A DNA stretch of 64,000 nucleotides from Dioscorea cayenensis subsp. rotundata. Its lineage: Eukaryota; Streptophyta; Magnoliopsida; Dioscoreales; Dioscoreaceae. The notes under the pieces are model-generated. The model was not told the origin of the DNA. It did no database searches and saw nothing but the letters and a program-made list of their open reading frames with translations. Both the position numbers and the translations under genes were made by a program. Shown one piece after another: positions 47,245 through 60,400 of this stretch; within the stretch, counting starts at the first letter, position 1, and each line of letters starts with the position of its first letter. The stretch spans positions 20,985,589 to 21,049,588 of the forward strand of contig NC_052486.1 in assembly GCF_009730915.1 (NCBI RefSeq), given 5' to 3'.

Positions 47245-49197
47245 GAGAGTAATACAAAGTTTACCCTCAAAGTGCATAAAAAGAGCAAAAACAATTATTG
47301 CAATGTTTGCATGCAGTGGTTGCAATATAGTTTTTAAAATGTGGACAAATCACGTTAAGGATGTACACAAATAGGGATGTACACAAATATATAGATGATA
47401 TCTTAACACGTCTATGTCCTCATCTGCATGACCTAATATTCAAACCCGTCTCTTTTTCATATATTTATACAATTGCAATATTTGGGAGACTTTCAAACTT
47501 GCTTAGTATATATATATATATATATCAAAACCAAATATGATTGATGAAATAAATGGGAGATATAGAAAGTGCTGATCATTGTGACAGAGAAGATCAACAC
47601 CAACTAATGTGGACAGGTATAATAACATCAACCATAAAATAATAACTATTGATAAACAGTAAAAACCCTTAGCTATCAAGTGAAATAGACAACATATACA
47701 ATAATCATCTTATGTTTGTATATAATTATTAGTGGTGTCAGCATATGATTATTGTTGCTATTTGTGGTCTATGTCATGGAGTTGAGTGATCACTGTTTCC
47801 GAATAAGTACAGAGTTCAGGTGACAACAACCTCATTAAATACAATCAAGTTGACAACACTCCACATGAAAAAGTATCAGATATTTAGTAAGATAATCATA
47901 AATAAACATCAAAAAAGTTGCTATAATTATATATAAATACAAATTAAGTAGATAACAACAGTGCTTGTGATTTTTCCATATGAATCCCTGATACTATGTT
48001 GAAAAAAGTATTCACCAACAAGATATGAAAAGGATTTATCAGGACAAGTAACTGAGATAATATGCAAATTCTGTCAAACTCTATGTTTAACTGATAGAAC
48101 AGTACTTGTTTACTGTATAAATTAAGTGGAACATACTAATTAGATGAATGAGCAGACTGTATTCTACTAATGATCAGAGATTTCAATATGAAAAAAAAAA
48201 TTATGAGCTTGAGCAAGGATGAAAGAACCTTGACACATGTTATCAAAGCTATGTAATTTAATTAGTCAAGCTATAGATACTGAGTTGGTTGGTCATTTCT
48301 GCTTAAAAGAACAATTTTCATCTAAGAGAATGAGTTTATAAAAAAAAAACATAATTAGTGAAACACTCAATATTATATAAAGAATTATCTTCCAAAAAGA
48401 AAGGTTATTTATTGGACAAGCCAATTCATTTGGGACCAAATATCCAAATTTTCAACATGTGAGATGTAGCGTGAGATGTTGAGCAATGCTATTCAAAATC
48501 ACAAAAATAAAGTGGACCAAGAAAAAGGTAAGAATCACAGAGATTTATGTGGTTTGACAATTTTGTCTATCCCAAATCAGAATCTCAATAAATTGATCAA
48601 AATCTTGCTACACTATCACTCAAAAACAAAAAGCAGTACATAGACAAAATCCTAATCAACCAAGAATCTCTTAACTTTGGCTAGAAAATTACAAAATGTT
48701 TTTATACTAAATCCAAGTGGTACAATGTTGATTAAGCTTCAGTGCCACTAAAGTAAATTCCCTAGCGAAAGATTACCCCTTGCTATTTGTGGCACAACTA
48801 CAACTAGATTGGCTATATAAATTAGGATCCATATCTATTATAAGATCCTCTCAATATTATCATTAAGGAGAAATGTACTTGAATGCATCACAAAAAGAAA
48901 CTCTTAGGACATCATAATCTAAAAATGTCATTCTTTGTCATACTGACTCAACGTCATGAGGGCCGCACTGTGGTTGTTTCAAGTTGACACGTGGCCAAGA
49001 GAGTGCCGACCTAAACATGTTGGCTACCATGGCAAGGCCCACAACCATAAACATTCATTTTTCATAGCCTTCAAATAAAGCATAATGTTTTTACTCAACT
49101 ATTTTTAGTATAATTAAAATATTTGGATATTCATACTTACCATAATTTATTATGTGAATGAGAGTTCAATCTTAATTAAAATTTCAGATTTTTGCTT

Positions 49198-49231
<34 letters not shown>

Positions 49232-49780
49232 AAGTTTTTTTTTTAAATTAAAAAGCAGCTCACTTATTGAACAAGCATGATGCCACTCCTTTTGGGTTAG
49301 CATTCCATGTTGGGCTGGCATTAGATTTAACAGAGCACTTCCAGCCCAATAAAAACAGTGCTGGCATGTCCTGGTTAACACCCAATTTTACTTACCAGAT
49401 AAATAAAAAAATGGCGCAACAAAATTTTTTAGAATAAAAAATTATCCTAGAACACACAACTCTAGTTTGATCCTCTATACTTTCTCAAAAATACAAATAA
49501 TAAAAATAAAAACACCAGTGGAAAAAGTAGTCTAAAAGGGATTTAGGCACCAAAGAAAACAATAATGAACTTCAGTAACAGGCATCATATATTAACTAGA
49601 AAGATTGCAACAAATGATTAGTAAAACATTCAATTAACAGTTGGTAGACAAACATAAGGAGAGCATTTTGGAGAGAACCTACATTAAGACTCCCCAACAT
49701 GCATATTCTTCAAGCAAATGACAAAGTTGTAAAATCAATATTTGGAAGAAGAAAAACTGAGGGAAAGGCCAAGCAGTGGC
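45925..49780. other. AT-rich intergenic DNA
   Basis: No gene was recognised. It contains an (ATT)n tract at 47214-47244, a (TA)n tract at 49201-49228 and an LTR-like stretch (48500-49060). Confidence 0.6.
48500..49060 (+). mobile_element. Possible LTR relic
   Basis: The segment AGAGATTTATGTGGTTTGAC near 48539 resembles the AGATTTACGTGG(T/A)...-type stretch of plant copia LTRs (compare TTTTACGTGG in the 22.7-kb LTR). No TG...CA ends, target-site duplication or internal domain could be assigned. Confidence 0.3.
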
Positions 49781-49786
49781 AGTACA

Positions 49787-52509
49787 TTACCTTTGATGTA
49801 TACCCTCTTCATCCAGCATCTGGACAACCTCTTCAACACCCAATGCCATTTCCTTGGAGATGGATTGGCCTGCCGGTAAATCAAACTGCCTGCGCTTCAT
49901 GGAGCCCAGCCTCCCCGGGGGTTGGGGATCCACCACCTCCAACATGGCCTCCAGCTCCATCGTCATTGATCTCTTTGCAGCTCGAATTATATAATCCACT
50001 CCCTAAATCCAGCAATGACACAGTTTAATTAATTAGGTAAACTGTTAAAAATTAATTTAAATTTACACTAGTAATTGTTGAATCCAAACCAAACATATTA
50101 CTTAAAGCCTGATTTAACCCAAAAACTTATGTGGGACTATTAGTTACTCTAAATAGGAATGACAGTAGAGTTTACCTCTAAGACGTCAATAGTAAGGAGG
50201 AGGACAATAATTTTCTCAGAGAACCTTTGGCGCTCTTCTGCATTATTTTCTATGCGTCGACGATAAGAGAAATTGGAAAATAAAGCTCTAATCTCCTTCA
50301 GCTTGGCTTTGGCAATTGCCACTTCACGGAGGCCGTGAAGCATCTGAGCACGTCGAACTAAATGAGATCTGAAACTCATCTGAATAAGCAATGCCGCATC
50401 CTGTGGTGAATGTTCCTTCCTCTTACCCTTATAATGGCCAAAGGGCCTCTTTGCAAAAGCCTACATTAGGCGATGAAACAGAGTCAGGATTAACTCTATA
50501 AAGAACTTGTTAAAACCATTGTTATATGCATGATTGATATATACACCAGAATGAATTTGAGGATCAGTAAGACCATATCCCACAATGTTTGCTATCATGC
50601 ATCATTCATAATCATAAATACTGCGAGTCTCAACTATGTTGTAGTCGCCCCATATGCAGCAATTAATACTACTAGCAAACCAAAATAAATTAGTTGTACA
50701 AACCCAAAATGTTTATAGGTCGCCAGCCAAAGCAACTTGTGGATAATAACCTCAGTCCTACAAATACAGATAAATCTCTAAATGAGTATGATCCAATACT
50801 AGGTGATATCACCAATTAACTTCAGTTTGGAGGTTCTAGCTAATTCACAAGCCATTTTTAATATGACTCTTATCAATCCTCTGCAAGGCATTGCTGATTG
50901 AGCTAGAGAACATAGTAAATAAAAGGCAAAATGAAAATTATGTCTAGCCAAATTGATATTTTACTTGGAAAGTAGAATGCATATCATGACGAAGAACATA
51001 TAACAGTAGTCTACTATTCATTTGCGTGTTTCATTTCAAGTTTTCAACAAACAGCTATGCAGTCTTTTCCTGGTTTCCAAACCATAAACCTAATAATCAA
51101 TAGTAATCTCTTCAGCACAAGCACAGCAACTACTTCATCTGGAACATCAAATTTGCATAAACAGAAAGAACTTCCCTGTCAAACAAAGCATACATACATA
51201 CAATAACATACATGGTACAGGGGTATTTAAGTAAATTAGACTGAGTAGAGTTTATATATATAAATATTCATATAATATGTAACCTTAATTAATTCTAATA
51301 AGAGAATCGACAACCACTCCACTTTGAGAATGTAGGCATACTCCGCAAAACCCCGTTAAATCTCATGTCTTTGTATGGTTGCTTTCAGGTCTTCTTTTTT
51401 TGATCATTGTTCGATTTCTCAACAATATATATAATTTGTCCTTATGATTATCCACACAAAACCAAATTTACATCATGATGGCTCAGCAGCCAAACGAATT
51501 GTTGTCCATGCTTCACATACTTCATGTTAGACAAAGTAAAATGGGTAGTAAATTCAAACAAGACCATGCTTCTCACAATTGAAATGTCTTGCATTCCCAT
51601 ATCCAATATGCAAATTGAAGCAATGGCATCCTTGATTAGTTTTCAAAGATTAGATGCTGACATTCATGCATTCCAAGCCACAGCTTGATCTCAGCAATTG
51701 CAAGTAGAAAATGACATATAATTCTCCAACCAAAATTTAAGAAATTTATAGAAACTACAGAGCACTATTGCATCACTATATTACTGCACTATTGCATCAC
51801 AAAATTTAAAAAATAAAAAATAAAAACAGAGCAAACTTCAATCAAATGACAGGAAAACAGATCAATTTACCTTCTTTAACATAATGCAGCCTGGATTCAC
51901 AGGCTCTTCAATCTCCAGCACTCGTTTCGTAATACTAGTTCCAGTTTGCTTCTTGCCCATCTTCTCCTTGGCATCGGAGTGCCTCGGCGCCATCGACGAT
52001 GGGAATGTATACGCGCGGGACGATGGCTCGCCCTTCGAACTGATTCCAGCCATCCATTTCACATTCTTATCACCTTCGCGCTTCGCCTCAATCCACTTGT
52101 ACTTCTGATCCATCCCATCCCTTTCGCCCCCCTTGAATTCCGTCATCCATCTGCACCTACGGCCATAATCCACAGGTTTTACTCTCATTTCCCGGAAAAA
52201 ATCCAGCTCTAGCTGGGCCACGCGATCGCTAAGGCTCTGGAGGTGCGCCTTCGTCTCTTCCTGGCGGAGCTGCGCCTCCATTCGATCGCTGAGGACAAGA
52301 TCGGCAGCGCACTCGAAGAAACCCAAAGGAAAATGGAAAGGAGAAGGTGTGGGGATCGAAATGGGGTTCAGGAGGTCTAGTGCGAGGCCGAGCTCATCCT
52401 CGAGGTCGTCAATGGAGGGATGATGCGAGTGCTTGAAGATGGAGGTCTCGCGGTAGAAGAAGAGCCGTGAGAAGGGATCCATGAGCTCGAATCTCTTGTA
52501 GAAGCTCAT
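49787..52509 (-). CDS. BAG7: BAG-family co-chaperone, BAG7-like, three exons
   Basis: BAG proteins bind Hsp70-type chaperones; Arabidopsis BAG7 acts in the ER and unfolded-protein response. Exons: 51871-52509 (213 codons), 50176-50460 (95) and 49787-50002 (71 plus stop), giving 379 aa. The N-terminus M-S-F-Y-K-R-F-E-L-M-D-P and the F-R-E-T-S-I-F-like segment (Y-R-E-T-S-I-F here) fit BAG7. An IQ motif, I-Q-M-S-F-R-S-H-L-V-R-R, opens exon 2. The helical BAG region follows with I-A-K-A-K-L-K-E-I, F-S-Y-R-R-R and R-Q-R-F-S-E-K-I-I-V-L-L-L-T. Exon 3 has L-E-A-M-L-E-V-V-D-P-Q-P. The stop TAA lies inside CAAAG/GTAATG, a good splice donor, so a further 3' exon is possible; Arabidopsis BAG7 is longer (~446 aa). 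Intron 1 is 1.4 kb. No frame breaks. Confidence 0.82.
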
Positions 52510-52888
52510 CGGAGAGAGAGAGAGAACGAGGACGATGATGGCGGAGGAGGAGAGGAAGAAGAAGAAGGGTAGAATGGGAATGAGAAAATGTATGGGAGAT
52601 GGACGTTGAGTTGATAGGACATTTGGGCTTTTACTTGGTCAAAATTACGAAAATGGGAACAATGTACAAATATTTATATTTATATCAATTTTTTTAAAAA
52701 AATAAAATTTGATATTGAAAAAATTATTTTGTATTTTATTTGGGAATTTGTATTTGAAAATTTGAGATTGTGCGTGGTTTTTTTTTTTGGTATTGAAAAA
52801 AAAAATCAGGTATATAATCTTTATTTGTGAAAATTTTGGTTGACAAAGTTATTTTAGAATATAAAGTTTGGCAAACAATGCCACAAGC

Positions 52889-52959
52889 GCACCAGTGGTC
52901 TAGTGGTAGAATAGTACCCTGCCACGGTACAGACCCGGGTTCGATTCCCGGCTGGTGCA
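52889..52959 (+). tRNA. tRNA-Gly (anticodon GCC)
   Basis: 71 nt: acceptor stem GCACCAG pairs with CTGGTGC, discriminator A. The A box is TGGTCTAGTGG, the B box GGTTCGATTCC, and the anticodon loop reads CTGCCAC with anticodon GCC. There is no intron. CAA triplets just upstream and a T-run just downstream suit Pol III. It lies about 380 bp upstream of the BAG7-like start, on the opposite strand. Confidence 0.96.
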
Positions 52960-52964
52960 CTAAA

Positions 52965-52976
52965 TTTTTTTTTTTT
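52965..52976 (+). terminator. Pol III terminator (T12)
   Basis: A run of twelve T residues starts 6 bases after the tRNA-Gly gene, a strong RNA polymerase III stop. Confidence 0.85.
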
Positions 52977-53049
52977 AAAATATAACTATTTTTTATCACA
53001 TATGTTTTTTTAATATAACTATTTTTTTATCACATATTATTTGCACACA

Positions 53050-53610
53050 TATGTCATAAGTCTATAAACGAGCCGAGTATCACCAGTTCGAGTCAATGTT
53101 TTTTGTGCTCGAGCTCATCTCATTTAAGTTCGATTAACTTGCCATAGTTGGATAAAAGAATAATTTTGTTATTTAATATAATTTATATAATTATATATTT
53201 TTTTATATAATATTATATATAAATAGTTTATATATAAATTATAAAAATATATACTATTGGCATCGGGTCCCTTGCGTAGGGTGTTCGACTCGAGTGTCGA
53301 GCGTGGCTCCCCGAGTTCGATTCTCATCTCGCGCAAGGTGAGGGCACGGTTCGGTGGTGAGCGCTGCTCCCCACATGTTCGTCCCACGTGTTCCCGTGAC
53401 ATCGCCTTTCTCAAAAATAGTTTAATATTTTATATATAAAAGCTCGTTTTGGCTTGCAAGTCTCACGAGCTGAGTATTTTTCGACTTGAACTCGGCTCGT
53501 CAACGTAAACGAGCAGCTCAAATTTGGCACAACTCGTGAAAAGTCGAATCGAATTCGAGCATCGACCAAGCTGATCTCAAGTAACTCACGAGTAGTTTAA
53601 CTCATTTATA
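53050..53610. repeat. Nested repeat: CGAGC-rich element with inserted tRNA-like block
   Basis: Flanks at 53065-53145 and 53440-53610 are rich in GAGC/GCTCG motifs (ACGAGCCGAG, GTGCTCGAGCTC, CGAGCTGAG, AACTCGGCTCG), a pattern also seen at 30935-31010. Between them, 53258-53405 is GC-rich and contains GAGTTCGATTCTC, a good tRNA B box. AAATAGTTTA occurs at 53221-53230 and 53415-53424 and may be a target-site duplication. The type of element is unclear. Confidence 0.45.
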
Positions 53611-56100
53611 TCCCTACTGACATGTGTTATTATTTGTTGATATTGATGTGCATAGTCACTTTACTAGCCAATATGTTTGCATAAAATAAATAAATAATTA
53701 ATTAATTAAAAAAATCTCAAATTTGTGCCATTCCACAAGTGAAGCAATGAATCCTATATCAAATAAAGATTTAATTTATTTATTAATTTATTTATTAGAT
53801 ATGATCACAAACACCGCACATGTGTCCTCCAGTTTTGTTGGAGACCCAAAATACTGTTGGACTAAGCACGATTTACTGATTTAGTAATTTTAATTAATTT
53901 TAAAATCACTTTAATCATTAATATTGTAAGAATAATTTACTAAATTTTTATTGTATTTAAAAACTTGTGGAGCTAATAGTGCATTTTTATAATGGGAATG
54001 ATCCCCATGTTCTATATATATGTATATATGTAAACAGTGACACAGTTTATAGATCAATTAAAATTTCAAGTTAAGTTTAATCTAAAAAAATATATACTTT
54101 ATGTGTGACTATATCAGTCAATGTTTCTTCATATGTTTTAATAACACAGAACTGTCATGTTTTGAATGCACTCGGTTGAATAATACTTAAATTATATTAA
54201 ATTATATATATAATTTTTTTATTAGTTTTCTTAATAGATTATCGGATGAAAGCATCTCAAGCACACCTAATGAATAAAATATATAAATAAATAAAACAAG
54301 GAATTTTATCATCTGAACCATGTAGTTGTTATTATTGTTGGAAGGTTCAATTTTGCAAATTAAAGGGTTACCAAGTACCACTTCATCAATTTTTTGGCAT
54401 TTTAAAGTGAGCTAGATTGAATTTTAATCATTTTTATAATATATAACTAAATATTATATATAAAACATGCTAATATCTTTTATGTTAATAAATAGCTTGT
54501 TCATACTTTTCATTAAAATCAATTATTCATCTCTTTGTTTTTAACTAAAAATAGTATGACTTACTAATCTAATGCATTATAAAAAAAAAGTTTTCATTAA
54601 AAAAAATTTAAAAATTTATGTTATAAATTGACGAATATGCCCTATAATTAAAATGACATATTTAAATCGAAAGTTGTAAATTAGATATGAAGCAAGTATG
54701 GCGGTGCACAAATCTCGTTGAAACAAGTGAGAACAAAGCCCACCCACACGTGAATGCTAAGACCACCCGTATATAACCATAATTTATACTCCCAGAAATA
54801 TACTCACACCACTTATGCAAAGTTTCAGCAGGATCCCAATATCACCGTTTGTGACAAATTCTAACAGGGACCCGAATACCAGTAGATCACTCTCACCAGT
54901 GATTTGAACTCTCGTCACTTGTGAAAAGTTCTAAGAGATCCAAATATTACTACTTATGAAAGATTCTAATGAGGACCCAAATATTAATAAGCCACTTGGC
55001 CGTTGGTGAAATTGTTTATCACCTGTGTAGTTTAGAGTTGTAGCCACTTAAGTTGTTGCATTAGCGGCTCATTTTTTAGTTCTATGTACACTTACACTTA
55101 CTATACCGAATCAATGATAGTATATATTCTTCCATACATCTTGTTAGACCAATCCTATGAATTCTTGCTTGATAGCAAGAGACTGTTTGAATGAAGAGCC
55201 TCTTATTATGTAGTAATTTTTTTTATTGAACTCCTAATTCTGATTGTCTTGGTTGTTCATCTGAAATTTAATAATTTTGAACACATTAAATAAAAGATGG
55301 CCAACTACGTTTGGTAGTTAGAACTTTGATTTTCAAGTATTTGAAGAATGATGGAACTCATGCTACATTATATTATATTATCAACCTGTACTTCTTAATA
55401 CTAATTATATAGTGATAATACAAAACTGGGTACTTTATAACAAATATTAATTGAGTAGATAGTCAAGAAAACAAAAAGGATAGTTGTCAAACTCTAAGCA
55501 ACTGTTAGACAAAACAAGAATGCTTTAAAAAGGAATATGTATTGTTATTGTATTTTCATGCAATTCAGACCTTTTTGAAAAGCAAATGACAATTTGATAG
55601 GGTAAATTTTTTTAGTAAGGTACAAAAGTATGATTTTTTTATTATTATTATAGAGTACAAACTTCAATTTAAATCAAAATAATTTTTTAATTTTAATTTT
55701 ATTTCTCCGGATGGTCATTGGAGAGATTTTGGGCTATTTTGAAGATGTGATGTAAATTTTTTTTTTATCAATGTAGGAGATGAAATTGTCAGCTAAATAA
55801 ACAGCATGTCATATATGTGCTAATATAGAATTTCTGTTATTTACATCATAAAAAATAAAAGAAATTTTTGCAGGTAACTACTCTGTAAAATAAAATCAAA
55901 ATTTGATAACTATTTTGATTTAAATCGAAATTTGAACCTCACAATAAAAAATTATTATAGTTTGGTGCCGGAAAATAATTTTATGGAGATATTCAAATCA
56001 TACACAACTTCTTTCTGGACTTTGGTGTCCTTTCCACTAAAATTAAATCAAGTGACACCAATTCTAAAAAAAACAAAGAATAGATGAGAAGAACTAATTT
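53610..56100. other. AT-rich intergenic DNA
   Basis: No gene was recognised. It holds a diverged SINE copy at 54693-55008. Confidence 0.65.
54693..55008 (-). mobile_element. tRNA-derived SINE, family C copy 2 (diverged, expanded)
   Basis: Shares ordered blocks with 2846-3085: GTGCACAA, CAAGTG, CCCAC, ACG/CATAAG-type, G(A)CCACCCGTA and the inverted B-box ATTTGAACTCTCGTCAC near 54902-54918. The right end, TAAGCCACTTGGCCGTTGG, gives an A-box-like head on the minus strand. A unit of the type GAAA(G)TTCTAA.AG(G).CC(C)AA.A appears four times, so the copy is longer than copy 1. Confidence 0.6.
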
Positions 56101-56329
56101 TAAATTTTTCAGGGTATGGAAAGTAAAATATCAAATAGCCAACAAACATTTCCATGTAAATATAAAACATTTCAGGGAGGCCAGTGCAAAAATATCAAAA
56201 ACAAACAAACAAATAAAAAATACAAAATAAATAAATGTCATTATCAAAAGGAACAAGGGTATTTTCGGAATTTCATGACGAGCTCGCATGAAAGATCTTT
56301 GGGCACTTCTCTTCTTCATTAATGGCGGA

Positions 56330-56536
56330 AAAGCCTTCCTTAATGGCCTCTCCTCCGACGATCTCCATCTCTCTCTCTCTCCTTCTTCTCCTCCTACTTG
56401 GCGATGAACGAGAGAATCCTCAAACCCTATCACTCTGATCCTCTCTCTCTCCCAATCCCCAACCCTTTCTTCACTGAATTCCTTGTTGTGTCTCGGCGGT
56501 GGTGATATTTTAGCCCCTCGGGTCACCGTTGTTGGG
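56330..56536 (+). promoter_or_regulatory. 5' leader of the DUF863 gene
   Basis: CT-rich sequence (CATCTCTCTCTCTCTCCTTC at 56365-56384 and further CTCTC runs) of plant 5'-UTR type, directly upstream of the start at 56537. Short upstream ATGs are present (for example 56321-56323 and 56403-56405). No TATA box was assigned. Confidence 0.5.
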
Positions 56537-59500
56537 ATGGAGCTGTTGAAGCAGGCAATGCTTCGACATGAGATTGTTTTTCGTGATCAGGTTGGAGATT
56601 TTTGGTTTTCTTTGATTGTTTGATGAGTTTGGTGATGAGATTTGGTTTTGGTTTTGGTTTTTGGGTGGTGATTTCGTTGTTTTATTTTTTTTTGTAGGTT
56701 CGTGAGCTGCATCGGCTTTACTGGACGCAGAGGAGCTTGATGATGTGCCGGAGTTTGACGGAGGATGCGAAGGTATGGAGGCGATGGTTGCTTGATCTGA
56801 GCGAATTTTGAATCGGGTTGTGTTTGATGTGGGATTGAGTGGGGATGATGTGCAGGTGGGTTCGGACGCTGTGTTGCCACTTGATTTGCTGGAGAATCAG
56901 CAGGGGAGCTTGGAAATCAAGGGATTTCGGTTTGGTGATGAGAAGGATGGCGGCGCTATTCATCGGAATGCTAATTTTTATAAGCTTGGTGAGAAGTTTA
57001 TTATTATTATTGCTATTATTATTTTCTTAAAATTTTGGTTTTGATTACTGCTTTGATTTGCTGGATTGGTTGATTCATTGATTTTATTCAGCTTATTGTA
57101 TAAATTGCCCTATGCTGGTGTTTTAGCACATTTAGTGCAGGGGAAGAGGATGTACTTCTTCCATTTGGGATTATTTTTAGATGTTCTTATTCTATGCATT
57201 TGTGAATGCTTTGTTTTTGCATGGAATTTTATGTCTCAATTCTTTTTTGCAAGTATTTCATGTAGATTGTTTGGAGTTTAGAATGTGGTTCAATTCTTTG
57301 TTTTGATGTGTCTCATACATGAATCTGTGCGGCTGGTGACGGATGATTTCAGCCTGGTCTAGTCAACACAATGCTAGAGTTTCATATCATGGTTGGGCTG
57401 TTAACCATGGCATACACATCACTATTGACTGCACTCATGCATATCAGGCATCTATGCAGGATATGTGTATAAGATTTCAGGTGCTTGGCATGTTATGAAT
57501 TGTTGGATAGCTGCTCTAAGGAGACAGTGGACTTTGTTTAGATTGCACTTTGGTTGTTTGTTTTGAATTTTTCACTTAGCTTTGAGTGCGATATGTGGAA
57601 ATTACTTTAGGGTTATCATTTTTTTATATTATTGAAGTCTCAGACTCTCCAAGATGCTTTGGAAAATTTTGGTCGAAGCTCTTTTATCACTTTGTTCTGC
57701 ATTTATTTCATTATTCTATATAAAATTCTGTTAGACTAGTTTCTGAAAAAAAAGGAATATGTGGAGCTAGTGAATTTTTTTTTCTTTTCCTTTTTATCGG
57801 CAAAAGGTGAAAGCTATTCACCTAAGGATGCACATGCCAATTGGTCCTCTCCTTCATGGGAGCTAAGACTGAAAGACATATGCTTATGTTGTCAAATACG
57901 ACATATCTCCTTCACACCAATCTCCTGAAAACAAGTGGTTATGTTTCATTTGCGTCTGTTCAGTTGCACATTTGCAGAACATATGTTCATAAGTATTAAG
58001 ATATGACATAATCTCCTTCGCACCAATCTCCTGAAAGGCACCTTTTATTTACAAGTGGTGAACTTTCATTTGCGTATGTTGCACATATGCAGAACATATG
58101 TTCATCTGTATTAAGTATAAAATAAATTCACAAGGCTGCTACATTGAAGTACATTTATACTGTAGCTATGCCCCGATCTATATTCAACAACATATGGATT
58201 TGCATTGATGCTAATAGCAGAAATTGAAGATGTGCAGCCCCAGCACATCCACAGTTGCGGACCTTGCTTTTTATATGATTCATATGAACTGCCTTTGTGC
58301 TTACATGCGAATGGTTGAATGAGAGGGCCATAACGACTTCTGCATTGGGGGTTGGTATTAAGATCTAAATAGATTACCAGGTTTGTGCTGATGATGATAT
58401 ATCTAAAATTATTTGTAAGACCTATCATTATTTTTGTTCATCTTTTACATTGGTTTCACATTTAAGGTTTAAAATGTCTACTCATGTCTTGGGTATGTGA
58501 GCATCAGGATTTAACTCTGCTTGGACATTTCTGTCTTTTTTAGCACCTTGTTATCACTATTAGAATTCACATTATGTTTGCTTATCTGCCTTTTGAGCCT
58601 TCGATCCCACCATGCACACTACCTTAGAGTAAATACTAAGTTTTGAAATGATCTATACATTATGTGCCATACATGTGCATGAAGAACTTCCATTATGTAT
58701 GTATTTATTTGTTTTCCTGTCTTTCAGGCTTCAGAGAAATTAATCTGTCCACACAGAAAAATCAATCTGTATCTTACAAAGCAATGCATTTTGACCTCAA
58801 TGTTGCTCCAGATGATGAGTCTTTGGCCAATTGCAATGATAATGTGCCAACAGTACTATCTTCCTCAATAGCTTCATTAGTTATTCAGCCTTTGGCTTCT
58901 GTTAATTCTCTTGCTGGATCGCAATCATTTATTTCATTTTCGAGGGAATCAAGTACCAAACGCTCAAAAGAAACATCCACTGGAGTTCAACCTGTTGATT
59001 CAAGGTCAGCTTCAAAGATGACCATTAATTCGCTTCAAGGCTGTCAGGTTTCACATCACTCTGGCATGGATGCTTCTGTGTGTAATGCACAAGTTATTAT
59101 TAAAGGTGCTTCTGATAACAATCAACAGAATGTGGAAAATGGACATCATGATTCTGATTCTGATGCCCCCCTGAAACTTCAAATGAACTCTGCTGGTTTT
59201 GGTGGTGAGGTTCAGGATAATGTAACTGGAAAGATGCTCACTGGCATACTTGGGATTGAAGTCAGGAATTTAGTCTTGTCATCTGGTGAACAAATTCACC
59301 ATGCACATAGTGCTATCAGACAGCAGATTTCAAATGTAACATCCAGTAACAATGCAGAAGACACTAATTTGCCTGCATCAGTTGGAAGTGCTGAACAGCC
59401 ACCAGCTATGACCAGGGATTCGGAGAACAAGCAAACCAACTTTGAGGGGAGTGAAGAAGATACCCTATCAAGTCACACTAAAGCTCGGGACGAGGAACAA

Positions 59501-60400
59501 CAAGAAAAATGCTCGAAAGAAATTCCTGTTGAAAGTAAGTTTGATAATGAACGGTGTTCAGGTGATGTATGTGTACAGACACTTGCTGTAATTCCTTCCA
59601 GTACTGAGGAATCTGGAACAACTCAAACTGAATCACAGGTATTAGAAAGTTACCCTATTAAACATCCTCTGGTTTCCCAAACTTGTCATCCCCCCATCAT
59701 CGTCGGGAAATCAAAACATGAAGATGAACCGGAAGGTGATTCTTTGATTTTCCTGGCAGCCAAGACACTGTTTTCTATATCTTCGCACAAGCCAGAATGT
59801 GTTACAGATCCTTCGTCCGGCTTTGGGCAGACAGAGTTAGAGGCCGAAGGAAATGCGGAGCCTCAATATTCTTCAGATTCTTTCGAGACATTGACGATGA
59901 TGCTACCTGAGAACACTACTGACGAATACACTATGCCGAGGATACCAGCTGATAAGGTTTCAGGAAATGATACATGCGGAGTTAAGCTGCGAAGAGGCAG
60001 AGGTCTTCGGGATTTCCAGAAGGACATATTACCAGGCCTTACCTCTCTTTCTCGGCATGAAATTTGTGAAGATTTTCACAATATACAGCATGCATTAAGG
60101 AAGAGTCGGTCGAGGAACAGGGAAAACTGGCCGGTTCCGGTTCGGAGTCGAAGATCAAGACGATGTTCTTCAAACAGAAAGACACCTTTAAATCTTTTTT
60201 CTTTTTTTAACCTTTTATCGGCAACCATCATGAGGTTTGTTATGTATAATTCTGTAAATATCTATAGCTATGCATTCACAATTAACCATTTTGTCAATGA
60301 GTTGAACTTCTTGAGTAGTTGTTGTGCATTTTATGAACTACAACTGCATGGCTTTGTTTTATTTGTGATATTGCAGTTGTTAATCTTCTTTAAACTTTGA
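56537..60400 (+). CDS. DUF863 family protein, four exons
   Basis: Plant-specific family of unknown biochemical function. Exons: 56537-56590, 56698-56772, 56856-56988 and 58728 to the stop. Exons 1-2 give the family N-terminus: L-K-Q-A-M-L-R-H-E-I-V-F-R-D-Q joined to V-R-E-L-H-R-L-Y-W-T-Q-R-S-L-M. Exon 3 ends in phase 1 and joins exon 4 (G-F-R-E-I-N-L). Exon 4 has H-F-D-L-N-V-A-P-D, a long Ser/Glu/Asn-rich, probably disordered stretch, then R-R-G-R-G-L-R-D-F-Q-K-D-I-L-P-G-L-T-S-L and S-R-H-E-I-C-E-D, the C-terminal hallmark, followed by an Arg-rich R-S-R-R-S-R-R. The open frame runs on to 60400, but the last ~70 residues are hydrophobic, Phe-rich and look like untranslated DNA, so the true end is probably nearer 60180-60230. 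Intron 3 is 1.7 kb. Confidence 0.85.
57905..58118 (+). repeat. ~106-bp tandem duplication in DUF863 intron 3
   Basis: CACCAATCTCCTGAAA occurs at 57915 and 58021, each followed by ACAAGTGGT, TTTCATTTGCGT(C/A)TGTT and GCAGAACATATGTTCAT. The two copies are offset by 106 bp initially, with small indels. Confidence 0.8.

Noticed and set aside
52736-52999. Minus-strand open frame with an H-Q-P-G-I-E-P-G-S segment
   Set aside because: It is the antisense translation of the tRNA-Gly gene, a common false protein.
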